Assembly: GCF_020360975.1 (NCBI RefSeq)
Contig: NW_025408679.1
Location: forward strand, 186,001-250,000
Direction of reading: 5' to 3'
DNA length: 64,000 nt
Source: Hirsutella rhossiliensis
Lineage: Eukaryota; Ascomycota; Sordariomycetes; Hypocreales; Ophiocordycipitaceae
The first letter of the stretch is position 1; each line of letters begins with the position of its first letter. Below the pieces are notes generated by a model, which was given only the letters and a program-made list of their open reading frames with translations, ran no database searches and was not told the DNA's origin. A program made the translations under genes and the position numbers. Shown piece after piece: positions 1-12,400 of this stretch.

Positions 1-1800
1 TATACTTATAGCGTAAGGCATAACCTAATAGCTAGGAAGAATCTATAGTCTAGTTATACTTTATCTACTATATAATACTAAAGGAGCTTATTATTAATAT
101 TATAAAGAGAAATAGGAAGATATCTAAAGTTATCTCGAAACCCCTATATAAAAGCCTTATCTATATAATTAATAACTACTTAGTACCTTACTAAGACGTT
201 AAGCAATAAGATATAGTATCTAAAGTCTATAATTAGAAGCTTAAGAACCTAAAGAAAGACTAGCTCTTTAGGGAAATTAATAAAGTAATAAAGGAAGCTA
301 AATCTAATAAGGGCAAAGAAAAACTTCCTAAAGAATTAAAGAAAATAGATAAGAAACCTAGATAGCCCGTAAAAGAAATCTTAGACCTAATAAAAGCCTT
401 TAAAGATATAAAGATTAACCTTACTCGCTAGTAAGAGTAGATATTTAACTAGCTTAATAAGGAATAAAGATATATTAGTAGTAGAAGCTACTCTTTAAGT
501 TATAGATAAGGAGGTAGCGTAAATACTATTAGATTTTACTACCTATCTAATTAATATATATAGTTTTAGGTTAATACTTTTAACTAGCCTAAGAGATACT
601 TTTATTATAGTAAAGAAAGATACTACCTTAATAAGTACGAGGTATACTCTTAGGACTATAAGATTAGATTTATAATATATAAAGTAGTAAATAGGACTCT
701 TTACCTTAAAAGAAAAGATAATAGAAGCGTAATTTCCTTAGTACTAACTAATAGGTTTTCTTAAATAGGTATCTATATTTAAAGGCTTATTATATACTAG
801 GTAGATATATAGCTAGACTCTTTTATATTACTACTTATAAAATAGGTTAAAGCTATAGTTATACTATCTTACTTAAATTACGGTACTAGTAAAAGAGAAT
901 CTGGTTTCCTAGACTAGTTTTTAAGATATAAAAGCTCGTATAAGTAGAAGCTAAGGAATCTAAAAGTAAGCGATATAAGAAAAGAAGTAGGAAGGATATC
1001 GGTTATTATAATTATAGATAATATATAATAAAGCGATATATATAATTAAATAATCTATATAACTATAATAGGGATTAATACTTATAAAGGGAAAAGATAA
1101 AGAGTTAAAGAGAGTATAAAGGAAATTAAGATAATAAGAATAGTAAAAACTAGCTTAAAGATTATCCTTATATACTATAGATATAGAGTAGATTTAGATA
1201 AGAAGTTTAATAGACTTATAGATAAAATCGTTAGAGAAATTATATATAAAAGAATCCCGATCCCTTTAAATTACCTAATTAACTTTATTCCTTAACTAAG
1301 CGAGAGACTTAGTATAAGATATATAGATATAGCCTAAGGTATAGAAAATACTAAATTCTAGGCCTTAGAGAAAGTAAAGAGTAATATAAGACCTTATATA
1401 GCTATAATAATAGTTATAAAAGTAGCTAAAGATAATATAAAGAGTAGTTTACTCCTCCTCGAATATCTATAAGGAAAACTCACGGTAGCTTTAGTATAAG
1501 TTAAAGAATAAGATAAAGAATACTAGATCGAACCGATTAAGCTTACTTACCTTACTTATAAAGAATCGGATTATAAGTACCTTAAAGTCTAATAAGTACT
1601 AAAGGAAGTTAGGTTTATAACTAATATAATTAATATAATATAACTAGCTTAAGGACTATTTAATTAATAAACTCTAAAGGTAATAAGACTAGAGAAAGAC
1701 GAATTTATTATATAGGAAGTAGCACTCTCGATAAGATACTAAGAAACGACTCTAAAGGACCTTATAGTAATTCCTATAATATATATAAATATAGTCCTTA
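1..1800 (+). pseudogene. Gag-region remains of Gypsy A
   Basis: Upstream of the protease of element A, where gag (the particle-forming structural protein) is expected. The translation is broken by many stops, and I could not fix a start codon or a convincing zinc knuckle. A Lys/Asp-rich stretch with Tyr codons that may once have been Cys lies near 1,160-1,220. The assignment rests on position in the element and on the same strand and mutational style as the pol downstream, not on a recognised motif. Possible frameshifts cannot be ruled out. Confidence 0.45.
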
Positions 1801-1837
1801 TACCTTTCCGCTCGCTTAAGTATATATAAGACCTACC

Positions 1838-2200
1838 CTATATTTAAGTACGGCTTAGTAGCTAGATAGCTAAAGTTCTAAGCGCCTTAATCGATACTAA
1901 GTTTAAAGGAAACCTTATTACTAAAAGATATATAAACGTATACGGGCTTAAAATCCTACTAATAAGAGTATTAATAATAGCGTATACTAGGTCCCCTATA
2001 AATATAGTTAGGGAGGTAAAAACTAATCTCTATCTAGGCACGGCCTAGATACTAATCCGTCTTTATATTACGCTAGATAGAGTCTTAGTCCCCTTTATCC
2101 TAAGCATACTATTTATTAGAGCCGCGTATATATTATTTAATTATTCTTTAAGGAATAGCAATATATAGGTTAAATATTAAATCGGTACTATCTAAGTAGT
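1838..2200 (+). pseudogene. Retropepsin-like aspartic protease of Gypsy A
   Basis: The retropepsin that would cleave the Gag-Pol polyprotein. The active-site tripeptide is readable as LIDT followed by Lys near 1,887-1,898 (Asp codon 1,893-1,895), where families usually have D-T/S-G. It is followed by a beta-strand-like stretch containing VYGL, then a second hydrophobic block containing LVPFILSILFIRA near 2,090-2,120, which resembles the usual flap and C-terminal loop of fungal Gypsy proteases. Several in-frame stops are present. It lies between gag remains and the RT of the same element. Confidence 0.6.
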
Positions 2201-3229
2201 TATACTAGTAGTAGGAGCTATTAAATAAGAGCTTTTAGATAAGGTCGATATAGTAAAATCCTTTTAGGCTACGACCTTAATAGTTAATAAAGATATATAT
2301 AAAAGACTAAAGCTTAAGGAGGCTATATAAGAAATAGCTACCTAGCTCCTAAGAAAAGATTTTTAGGCTTTAGTAATAGAAGTTAAAGAAGATAACTTAG
2401 GAGCTACCTAATAATTATAAAGAGAATCCCTTATAGATACCTTAATAGCCGAGATTCTCTTACTAGGAGGTAAGATCCTTAGTTATAAAGGGGGTGCTAA
2501 CTAAGTCCCTAACCTAGCCTATACTAGCGTAAATAAGCTCTTAATAGTATTAGTATAATAGTAATTAATTATAGATAAATAAGATAAAGCGATTCTAGCT
2601 ATTAGATCTAAGATAGTAAAAGAGATTATTAAAGTTATAGTTATAGAGGCTATAGGAGAATTTAAGAAAAATATTATTAGAGCTAGAAAGAAGTTTAGAA
2701 AGATTTAGAAGGTTAAAGTTAAGATAAAAAGGAAACGACCTATTAGATTATATAATCTAAGAGTTAATACTCTCTTTAAAAGAAAAGTAGATAAGATTAA
2801 CTTTAATAACGATACTTTATTAGATAGCTCGACGCTAAAGGGGGACCCTAACTAAAAGAAGACTAAATAGAATACTATTAAAGATAAGATATAGCCTAGA
2901 CCTTACCTAGAATACTTAATAGGGAAATTCTTAAGTATATAAAAAAGAAAGCGGCTAATATAAGAAAGACTTAAAGTAATTTATAAATAATTTAAGGGCT
3001 TTCTTATAAAAGTAGAAATCTAGATCTTCGATAGTATTCTATTTAATAAGGAAGTAGCGTTATCCTAGGACTTTATAGAAAGAAGTAAAGTCGACCTAGC
3101 TATAGCCTTATTATAGGTTATTAAGATAATAGAATATAAGGTATAGTAAGTAGCTTTAATCTTAATCTTAAAAGCGATAGAGTAAAAAGTTATTAATATC
3201 CTTAAAATTAAACTAAAAATAAGAGTCCT

Positions 3230-4560
3230 TAAAGAAGGGTATAGGCCTTATAAGAACCCTTTTTTCCTAGTAGTAAAGAAAGATAGAGGACTACGCTTAA
3301 TTAATTCCGCTACGCGTATAAATACCGTTATAATAAGAGATATAAACCTACCGCTAAATATAGACGAGTTTAGCGACTACTTCTTAATATATAAGATCCT
3401 TTCCCTCCTAGACCTTTTTTTAAGCTATAATTAGATCCCTCTTAATATTAAAAGCTATAACTTAACGATATTCGCGATACTTATTAGCCTCTTATATATA
3501 TATATACTCCCTTAAGGAGCTATAAACTTAGTCAGCTAATTTATAAGGATAATATAAAGAATCCTATAAGACCTTATACTAAATATCTATAGGAATTTCC
3601 TTAATAATATAAGTATTAAGGGGCCTAATATAACGTATAATAATAAAAAGGTAGCGCTAAAAGTAAGGAGATTTATCTTTAAATACCTTATTAACCTTAA
3701 TAAAGTCTTAGTTAACGTTAAACTCTTTAGTTATATAATTATAAGGGCTAAATTAAAATTCTATTAGTAAGTAACCGAAGTTATTAGTTATATTTATAGA
3801 ATAAATAAAAGGTGCCTTATAAAAGCTAAAGTTATTAAAATTAAGGAATAGATAAGATACTTTAATATAACGTATATTAAAGCTTTCCTTAGTATCGTAA
3901 GATACTATTAAATTTAGATTAAATAGTTCGCTATCTTAGTAAAACCCCTTATAAACCTACTAAAGAAAGAAGTTTATTAAGAATAAGGAGATAAATAAGT
4001 AAAAGCGATAGCTACTCTTAAGGAAGCTATTACTAATCTAGTCTTTTTAGTATCCCTTAACGTTAGCCTAGGAAAAGGAGATATTATTTTAATATATAAC
4101 GCTAGTCTACTTAGCTAGGGGGCAGTCTTAATATAAATCGTCGATAGAAAGAAGCGCCTTATAAGGTTCGAAAGTAAAACGTATTTACTAGTAGAAACTA
4201 AATATAATACGATAAAGAGGGAGTATAAGGCTATATTAAGTACGCTTAGGAGACTAAGAATATACCTATATAGTATATATTTTATCCTAGAAACTAACGT
4301 ATAGGTCTTAGTCGATTAACTAAAAGGTGCCCTTAAAGATATCCTTAGAGCTATAATAACTTACTAAATAAGCTATATTTTCCTCTTTAACTTTATAGTA
4401 TAATACGTTAAAGGTAAGAAGAATAGCGTAGCTAATAGACTCTTAAAAAAGCTTAAAGGACCTTTTAATATATTAGATAGGGAAGTAGAAAGCGATATTA
4501 AAGAATTTATAGACTTTTACTTAAATATAGTATAAGGGACTAAGCTATAAGGAGACTACT
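3230..4560 (+). pseudogene. Reverse transcriptase and RNase H of Gypsy A
   Basis: Polymerase and RNase H of the element. The RT starts with FLVVKKD and GLRLIN near 3,265-3,310, continues through NLPLNIDEFSDYF and the LSLLDLF block, and reaches the catalytic box at 3,597-3,608. That box reads FLNN in place of the expected FxDD, so both metal-binding Asp codons have become Asn (GAT to AAT after T). RNase H follows at about 4,080-4,450, with the typical RFESKTYLLVETKYNTIKRE stretch near 4,170-4,230. Stops replace Gln/Trp codons throughout. The frame runs into the gag-only insertion at 4,594 and its continuation is found after 6,466. Confidence 0.85.
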
Positions 4561-4588
4561 TAAAGGAATCGAGGATAATTATAGACTT

Positions 4589-4593
4589 CCTTT
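4589..4593. repeat. Target-site duplication CCTTT, left copy (element H)
   Basis: CCTTT lies immediately before the first LTR of element H and is repeated exactly after the second LTR at 6,467-6,471. A 5-bp duplication is the normal footprint of LTR-element integrase and fixes the element borders. Confidence 0.9.
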
Positions 4594-4770
4594 TATAAGG
4601 GCTTTTGCCCTATATAGGCCTAGACTAGGGTCTAGGCTAAGTTTCTATATAAGCGGCCTCCGCGCTTATATAGGCTAGGCCTATACTTCTTTTCCTTTTC
4701 CCCTTTATAGATTATTAACCTTCTTTTAACGGACTATACTTAAGCTTATGCCTCTACTTACTCTATAATA
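4594..4770 (+). repeat. 5' LTR of element H
   Basis: 177 bp, matching 6,290-6,466 with few differences. It carries the inverted pair GGCCTAGACTAGGG / TCTAGGC near its start and a Tyr-codon-rich, pyrimidine-rich stretch in the middle. Confidence 0.9.
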
Positions 4771-4899
4771 GTATAATCTACCCTTTATTTTACCCTCTCT
4801 ATATCCCTATATATAGAATAGCTATTTTTAGCTGCCTTTAAAGCCAACGTTTAATTACCTAGTTTAGTTAAACCGCCCGCGCTAGTATATACGCACGCG

Positions 4900-6050
4900 A
4901 AATATCTATACTCCTATAGTCATAAAATTAAAGTAAACGTAATACTTAGTTCGCCTAGGCGATTAAGAGCCTCTTATAATAATAGGGCTCCGTACGACTA
5001 AGAGCGGTACTACTATACCTTAGTAAGCTTAACGGCTCCTCTATAGAGCTCGAGCTATAGCTACTTTATATAGAAGCGAAGCTCTATATTTATAGCGCCG
5101 TAATAAGGGATATCCGCGCCTAATTTAACTATCTTTATATAAGCTTATCCTTATACCTATAAAGGTATCTCTTACTATTTACGCGTACTAGTATAAATAA
5201 ACTAGCCGACCTCCTCGCGAAGCTCTATACTAATTTCGGTAAACCTAATATAGCTAAGTTAGTAGGCTAGGAGCTTATAACGCTCTATTAAAAGTAGAGT
5301 AAAGCTATTCCGGCCTACCTTATATAGTTCGAAGAGGTGCTTTATCGAGTAAACGTTTATAGCTAGCCTAACGCGGTAAAGTATAATTGCCTTATTATAA
5401 GCTTAAATTTAGATTAGTATACCTATTTAAGCAAAAGGTCTATACTACTAGATATATATACCGATCTCGTCTACCTTTTTCGCGAGCTTAGTAGTAATAA
5501 GTTTCTTTTTTTATCTTCTTTTATAGTATAAGAAGAAGATAACGCTAATAATACTATAGATATCTCTATCTCTACCTTAAGGACCGAGGATAGAAAGAGG
5601 TAGCGATAGGAGGGTCGCTATATAGGCTATAGCAGTAAATCCTATTAGTTTTTAAAGTGCCCGCGCTAAGAGGCGCGGGTAAACGTACTCTAAGTAGTAA
5701 AGGGGCGCACGCGCTAAGATAAAAAGGAGGTTAGGTTTAATAATAGCGACTCTAGTAATAAGTAATCTTAGTAACGCCTCTATAGGCTTCGTCGGCGTCC
5801 CCTCGCGTATAGTAGTAGCTACTATATAAATAAGATATATACCTATAGCGACTAAAAGGGCGGCTAAGATATAGGAAGGCCGCTAATATAATATAACTAT
5901 AGTAAAAGGGAGTGCCTATATAGCCCTATATAGGAGAGAGCGGAGCCTTATATACCGGAGTACTATCCCCTATATTATAGTACTAGGAGCTACTACTATA
6001 TACCGATATAGGGGGGGCGGGATACTATAAGCTTACTAAAGCTAGCTACG
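4900..6050 (+). pseudogene. Gag of element H with CCHC zinc knuckle
   Basis: A retrotransposon capsid protein in one main frame. The middle has the usual Gag helical pattern (LADLLAKLYTNFGKPNIAKL near 5,210-5,260, then a FEEVLYRV segment near 5,325). Next comes an acidic, Ser/Thr-rich linker and a zinc knuckle at 5,619-5,660. The knuckle has the exact spacing C-x2-C-x4-H-x4-C, but it now reads Y, Y, Y, C: two Cys and the His codon have become Tyr, and only the last Cys survives. Stops occur at Gln/Trp positions. The knuckle ends in LKCP, as does the knuckle of element D1, hinting at common descent. No pol follows. Confidence 0.8.
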
Positions 6051-6289
6051 CGCCGTTCTATATACCTCTACTCCTTAGCTAGAAGTACTAAAGCCTAACT
6101 CTTAAGGCGCGGCCCCTACTAATAATATAGTCTATCTAAGAAGCTTACTTAGGAGGGTATTATACGTTATTTACTAATGTTTTTTCCGCGACTAGGCGTA
6201 TATAGTCCGCGTAAGGGTTCCGTCCTCCTAAGCGCGGTATTAAGTATTATTTAAAGGCGCGCCTCTTTAAAAGCTAGGTAGGGGTATAA

Positions 6290-6466
6290 TATAAGGGCTT
6301 TTGCCCTATATAAGCCTAGACTAGGGTCTAGGCTAAGTCTATATATAAGCGGCCTCCGCGCCTATATAAGCTAGGCCCGTACTTTTCTTTCTTTTCCCCT
6401 TTATAGATTATTAACCTTCTTTTAATAGACCGTACCTAAGCTTATGCCTTTACTTACTCTATAATA
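6290..6466 (+). repeat. 3' LTR of element H
   Basis: Second copy of the 177-bp LTR, same orientation and length as 4,594-4,770, followed directly by the CCTTT target duplication at 6,467-6,471. The two LTRs differ at scattered transitions. Confidence 0.9.
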
Positions 6467-7900
6467 CCTTTAAACGTTAAAACGGCCGGAGGGCCTTTCT
6501 AAATAAGACTATAGGAAGCTATATCTAAAAAGTTTAAATTTCTATATTAAAGATTAAAAGCTTTAGTAACTCCTTAAGAAGGAAGAAAGGGGACCTATAC
6601 TAGTCGTAGATAACCTAAAAGAATAAAAAAGGATTATCGTAAAGTACTATATATAAATAGGATATAAAGGATAATAAGTTATATATACGTTCGTAAAGAA
6701 TAGATATTAGTAGGCTAGCCTTTAAAACGATATTTATAGCGTAATCTCTTCTTATAAAGAATACTAATACTTTTTAACTAAGAGACCCTAGGAAGTTATA
6801 ACCGCGACCGCGCCTAGCTACCTTATAAGTAAGATTTACTTCGATAGCTGGTATATACTATCTAATTATAGGTATTTATACCTTATAAAAGTATAAGACG
6901 ACCTTACTAAATAAGTAGAAGTAACCTTAGTTAAAGAAATTACCGCGGGAGCTATAATTAAATTTATACTCTTTATTATTTATAGGTATAGCGTAATACT
7001 ATACGCTATAATCGATAGAGGGCCTAAAATAAAGAAAGACTTTAAGTATATCCTAGAAGATATAGGCGTTAAAGTTATTTAAACTTTAGTATATAATTTA
7101 AAGGCGAAAGCGGTAGTAGAATAAGGGTATTAAAGGTTAATAATAGTACTTATAAAAATAATAGAGAAAAAGGGTAAGTAGATTAGATACTATAACTAAG
7201 TAATCCTTATAAACTAAATAATAGTTAGAGAGTCTTATAGAATATTAGCTTTCTACCTACTATATAAATAGGAACTAGTACTAACTCTTAAGGTATAATA
7301 CTTAACTTAGCGACTAATTAACTAAGACGAAGTAAAGATAAAAAAAGAATTATTTAAAGTATAAGTATAAGTTTTAAAAAGGAAAGAGAAAGATATAAAA
7401 GAAGCTAAGAAAAGAGTAATAAGATATCGGAATTAATTAATAGAAAGGATAGATAAAGCTAATAAGTATATAATAAGGAAAGAAAGCTTATAACCTAGAG
7501 ACCTTATCTTACTATTCGACGTAAGACGATTAAATAATCTAGGGAGGTAAGCTAAGTATTAAATAAGGTAGAATAGTCCCTTTTAAGTAGTATTGCGCTT
7601 AGAGTAGTCTAGGGCATATAGGATTAAGACTTTAGATAGAATTATACTTAATAAGATAATCTTAAGAGAGTATTTAAAGAAGTTTAAAAAAGATAAAGAA
7701 GGTTAGTAGTACTTTACTAAGGACGACTAGTTACTTTAAGATAAGATTACTCTTAATAAGAGGAGGAAGGAAGAAATAATAGATAAAGTAAATAATTTAC
7801 TACTCCTATTAAGTAGAAAAGCCTTAGATTAAATAGTACTATAGTTATAATAACTCCTTAACGAACCTTAGAAGGATTAAAGCTAAGAAGAGGAAAAAGA
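6467..7900 (+). pseudogene. Integrase of Gypsy A (continues after nested element)
   Basis: The DDE integrase that joins element DNA to the chromosome. The N-terminal zinc finger has lost its two cysteines: the expected CKEC now reads YKEY near 6,754-6,765. The core follows with YFDSWY near 6,840, the second catalytic region IIDRGPK near 7,010-7,025, and a degraded third block ending VVE near 7,110. The C-terminal part keeps ELVLTLKV, a Lys-rich helix, LFDVRRLNNLGR and a GPF-like segment near 7,500-7,600, as in fungal Gypsy integrases. Most of the core reads in one frame with RIP-type stops. Well supported by motif order. Confidence 0.85.
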
Positions 7901-8410
7901 GCGACTATAAATACCTAAGAAAGGCCTAAGGTATATAATCGAGGTTTAGCTACTATAACTTAGTAAAGTAAAAAAGGACCTTTATATAAGAGCCTTAAAA
8001 ACGCTAATCTAATAAGAAAAGGAGGAGGTAAAAAGGAGCTAAGGAGGAAAAAGTAGTAAAGATAAAAATCTATAACTATTATAAGAAGTACGCTAGAACC
8101 TAACTAGTAATTAAAGCACTATCTAACTATTTAATTAAAGGATAACTATAATAGCTAAGATATTTACGAGCGCCTTACTAACTACCTTATTATTTTAAAT
8201 TTTCTACTTAAAGCTCCTTAAGTAAATAAAAATAGTATTTCCTACCCTTCCTTAATAATAACCTACCCTTTACTACCTTAAAGAAGACAAATAGAGATAT
8301 AATTAAATAATAAAGTAAGAAAACGAATATTCTTACTACCTACCTCCTTTAAGAATAGGATTTTTTACTTTATAGATAGGGACGTTTATTCTTTATTATA
8401 AAGGGGGAGA

Positions 8411-9843
8411 CCCGCTATAGCGAAAATAAACGTACTTATAAGATAAATTTTAATATATTTTCGACTTACTAAATTAAATATATATAACCTTAAGAGAAAA
8501 ACTTTTACCGCTAAAGATAGCGACTAAGTAAGACTACTTACTCTTAGTAAACCTACTATAGACTACTATAAAGCGAACTTAAAGACTATTTAATTATTAC
8601 TTAAGAGAGAGCTTATTAAACTTATATAATTTCTTTTTAAGTAAAATAGGTATAAGGTTAATTTCCTCCCCTTCCTCTAAATCCTTAGTAAGATTAAAGG
8701 GATTAAGGATATTATAAAGAAGATAAAGGGCGGTCTTATTACTAATATACTTATTATAAAATTTATTAATCTTAAGGTTAGTATAGAAATTATAACTATA
8801 TATATAGTTAGCGAATCTATTAAGGTTATAAGTAGCCCTATAGTATCTAAGGAAGTACCGCTATTTATAAATAAGCGCCTTAGTTAAATCCTAGATATAG
8901 TTAGCGTAAGAGCTATTAATAGTACTTAAAAGAGAGATATACTTATAAAAAGGAAATATAATATACTTATAAGCGGAAGTTATAGTTATCTAATAAGTTC
9001 GAATATACCCTTAATAAAGGCAAGGATTATAAGTTCTATATAAAGTAATTAAGACTACTTAAGAGTATTTTTACCGCCTTAAACTAAGCTAAGAAAAGAA
9101 GTATCCGCGTAAATAAGCGATTTCTATAAGGATATAGGTTACTAGCCGACGTCTATAATAAAGAGTATAGAAGATAATTTAATTATACCGACCTAGTATA
9201 CTCTCGAGAAAGTAAGAGAGAGGAGAGCGACCGCGCGCTTTAATCCTAATAATATCGGGAGCTTTTAATAGAACCTATAACTAAAAGGTAATTTCTACGT
9301 AAATTAGAAACCCTTAATAACTAATATTATTTTTACTATAGACCTAGGTCTTAAAGTAACTATAGATCTATAGAAAAAGATAGTTAGAACGAGCTAAGTA
9401 AGATTAAATAAGTTAGATAGTTATTACTTAAAAGTACTTTATATAAAGAGGAAAGACCTTAGTATATAATTCTAAGTAAAAAGAGTAGTAGTAATAAAGG
9501 AAGGTTATAGAAGAGTAGTTAAAGAGAGGTTAACGATATTTAATAGCTCTTTAGTTTTAAGTTTAGCGGTCTTATAAGATATAATAAAAAAGAAGAGGTA
9601 GTTATAAAAAGAGAAGATAAGAGGTAGCGGTCTAGAAAAATAAAGAAGATAAAAGAGAGAAGAGGAAGAGGAGGAATAAAAAGAGTAAAGAGGAGAAGAA
9701 AAAAGTAGAGATTAAATAGCTCCTTAATTAATAACTAATAAAAGAAGCTATTTAGGTATAACCCCTAAATACGCCTAAGACCTTATTACTATAGAGGCCG
9801 GCTAAAGTAACTAATAACTACGCGCTCTAATAACTATTTATTC
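8411..9843. other. Unrecognised RIP-degraded stretch left of B1
   Basis: Between the presumed end of Gypsy A and element B1. The plus strand has moderately open patches (for example around 8,640-8,900), and a very Lys/Arg/Glu-rich purine stretch lies at about 9,580-9,720. I found no RT, integrase, transposase or Gag motif on either strand. Because B1 inserted here with a clean duplication, this stretch was once continuous with the unrecognised region that begins at 17,705. Confidence 0.5.
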
Positions 9844-9848
9844 CTTTT
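9844..9848. repeat. Target-site duplication CTTTT (B1), left copy
   Basis: CTTTT directly before the left LTR, repeated at 17,700-17,704 directly after the right LTR. It defines the borders of B1. Confidence 0.88.
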
Positions 9849-10298
9849 TATAACGACCGGTATTATTCTTAAGGGATAAACCTATCGAGGGGTTTATATT
9901 AGTAGATATAATAGGGCGTGGTCTAAGCAATAATAAGTATATTACGTTAGTAATAAGTCGGAGGTTATAGACCGTAGACTATAACTAGGTAATTAAAATT
10001 AAAGATAAAATCGTAATAAAGATCTATATTAAAAGCTATCGAGCTATCTATCTAAAGGAGTAAAAGTAGGTAGCTATATATACTTATAGAGACTATCCTT
10101 AGATTATAGGCCTAGCTATAATCCCTAACGTTAGATCGTATAGAGCGTAGTAATCCTATTAATCTTAGATTACTTAGATCTCTACGATCCCCTTAATCCT
10201 ATATTTATTAGATAGTTATACTAACTATTTATCCGTTAGACCGTATTACGTGCTTAACGCGGTTAACTATAAGCGGCTTAGTAGCCGTAGTCGTAATA
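9849..10298 (-). repeat. LTR of B1 (3' LTR in coding orientation)
   Basis: 450 bp, near-identical to 17,250-17,699 and of equal length. A 69-codon open stretch at 10,250-10,459 overlaps its edge. It has no homologue in the other LTR and is not regarded as a gene. Confidence 0.92.
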
Positions 10299-11249
10299 TA
10301 ATATCTCCTCTCCTTTTAGTCTTATCCGTAAGACCTACTATAGCTGCCTTAGCCGCTATATATAAATATATCCTTATCGCGTTATACGTAAGTATATCGT
10401 TCCTTATTTCTTTATCTTTTCGGGATATACTACTAATAATATATCTAGTTATATACTAAAAAATCGTTCCCGAAAAGCCTCTAAGCGCGCTACTCTTACT
10501 AAATATATCGATTTAAGTAGAGATCCTACCGATATACTATATACTTAATACTTTAAGGCAAAGAAGATAAATTATTAGATAGCCGAAAATTCTTTACGCT
10601 ATAATAATTATATTACTAGTAGTCGTCCCTATTATAATAGTGTTTTAGTAGCCTCTTCTTATAGGTATCTTTTAATTTTTTCTATACGTAGTAGCTAACG
10701 TATTTCTTCTAGTAACTAAATTATTAGCGGAGTAGTATAGGCTATATTCTAAAGAGAAGGAAGCTAGGGAAGCCTTATTAAAGCTTTAGGTATAGCTTAC
10801 GAATCTTTAGTCGTAAATATCTATCGCTATTAATTATTTAGCTTATATTTAGAAGATTCGGAATCGTATAAAGGAAAAGAGTTCTAAGTTATTTTATCGT
10901 AGTATCTAAGAAATAGATACCGAGGATAGCGTTTTACCTACGCTCGATATATATAAGTATTAGGTAGTAAATAACTTATAATTATTAGGCGTTCCTAATA
11001 AGGCGAATTAGTCCTCGTTTAGTATTAGTAAGGAGTTTATAGATCTTAGTCCTTTAATCCCTCTTAAACCTTCTAGTAAAATTATCGAAGTAGAGAGCTA
11101 TAGTAGGTTAAGTACTTAAGTAGTTCCTAAGTATTTTCCTTTAGTCTATATCCCTTCTACTTAATAAGGTACTTTTATTACTAACCTTATTTTCTTATAT
11201 CTAGTATTTATTTTACTTTATATTCTTAATTATTATCGACTTTAATTTT

Positions 11250-12400
11250 TCCTTATAGTTTTACGTTTCGTAGCGCTAGTTTTAATAATAAGATATAAAA
11301 TATCGGGTATATCTATATTATTATTAGTAGCGAAAGTTTATAGTTAACTTTTAAAATAGTTTTCTTAACCTTAAACGGTCTAAGTTTCTTAAAATCTAAT
11401 TTATTACTTAGTTATTTTATTTTAATATTTTATCGTATAAGGTAGACTATATCTCCTTCTTAAAAGATTAGTCCCTATAATCTTTTCCGATTATAGTAAG
11501 TAGATATTCGTTCTTTAATAAATTAAAGTTCTTATTATATTTCTTTATATAATTTTCGTAGCTAATTTACTTATAGTATCGCTTATTCTACTTATAGTCC
11601 TTATTAAGTAACCTTAAATACTTCTAGGTTATATCTATAATTAGTATATATTAGTAAGAGCTTAGTTATTTCTATAACTAAGCTATTATAAGCTAGTTAC
11701 GCTATTAGTAGCTATTTAACTTAATTATTTTATTCGTAGCTAATATAGTATTATAAATATTATTTAAGCGTTTAGTTAAGTCGTTTTATTTATCTATCTA
11801 TTTATAAGTAATAAGCTATACTAAGCTTATATTTCGTCCCTAATTATACTATAAGAGCTTATTAAAACTTAGCTATAAATATACTTCCTTTATTAAAGAT
11901 AATTTTATTTAGTAGTCTATAATTACTAATAATTATTCGTAGGAATATATATACTAGCTCTTTTATATTACTTACTTCTTTATATAGTAAGAAGTATCTA
12001 TACTTCGTTAGTCTATTAGTAATAATAAATATACTATTATACTTAACGTTAGTTATAAGTTCTTTTAATAGTAATAGCTTTATAATATAGTTAAAAGCTA
12101 TTAAATCCTATAGTTTCTCTAGTATTAATAGCGGTTATAATTCTCTATATAGTTTATATTATTCTACTTTACTTTATACGTAAAGTTTATATTTTTTAAT
12201 AACTTATTATACTACTTCCTTAAGCTATAAGAAGTTATATTATCATTTAATCTATTTTATTATTCTTTAGATTCCTTAGTATCTATATATTAGATATTTA
12301 TATATACCTTATATAACTTTATCTTATAACGCTAGTAGTATCTAGATTTTATTCTTATATATTAAAACTTCCGAATATTCTATATTATATCCCTTTAGTA
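11250..12400 (-). pseudogene. Integrase of Gypsy B1
   Basis: Downstream of RNase H on the minus strand. The clearest part is the C-terminal GPY/F-type module near 11,480-11,390, which reads GDIVYLI, then a Lys/Arg-rich stretch, NKLDFKKL and RPFKVK, very close to the usual fungal Gypsy pattern. The catalytic core between about 11,600 and 12,350 is heavily mutated and I could not place all three acidic residues with confidence. The remaining 10,299-11,250 is the element's 3' region, in which I see no recognised domain. Confidence 0.75.

Larger units (their letters stand above)
4594..6466 (+). mobile_element. Gag-only, non-autonomous LTR element H (1,873 bp)
   Basis: Two 177-bp LTRs (4,594-4,770 and 6,290-6,466) flank an internal region of only about 1.5 kb, and the whole is bordered by a perfect CCTTT duplication. 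The interior holds one gag-like frame ending in a zinc knuckle plus a short extension. I see no protease, RT, RNase H or integrase. This matches the layout called TR-GAG in plants: a short LTR element coding only for Gag, which would depend on another element's Pol. The LTRs start TATAAG and end TA, which are RIP-altered TG and CA ends. It sits inside the pol of Gypsy A. Confidence 0.9.
1..8410 (+). mobile_element. Gypsy LTR retrotransposon A, RIP-degraded, 5' end outside window
   Basis: A Ty3/Gypsy element read on the plus strand in the usual order: gag remains, aspartic protease, reverse transcriptase, RNase H, then integrase. Its reading frames hold many TAA/TAG codons at Gln/Trp positions and have little CpA or TpG left. 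It is split by a nested gag-only LTR element at 4,594-6,466; removing that element and one CCTTT duplication rejoins the pol sequence. A purine tract at about 8,399-8,410 could be the polypurine tract before a 3' LTR, but no second LTR copy is visible, so the right edge is a guess. Class and strand are well supported; the ends are not. Confidence 0.85.

Noticed and set aside
10250..10459. 69-codon plus-strand open frame
   Set aside because: It spans the LTR edge and inner region of B1 on the non-coding strand, is Leu/Ile/Ser-rich as expected for AT-rich sequence, and has no counterpart in the other LTR.
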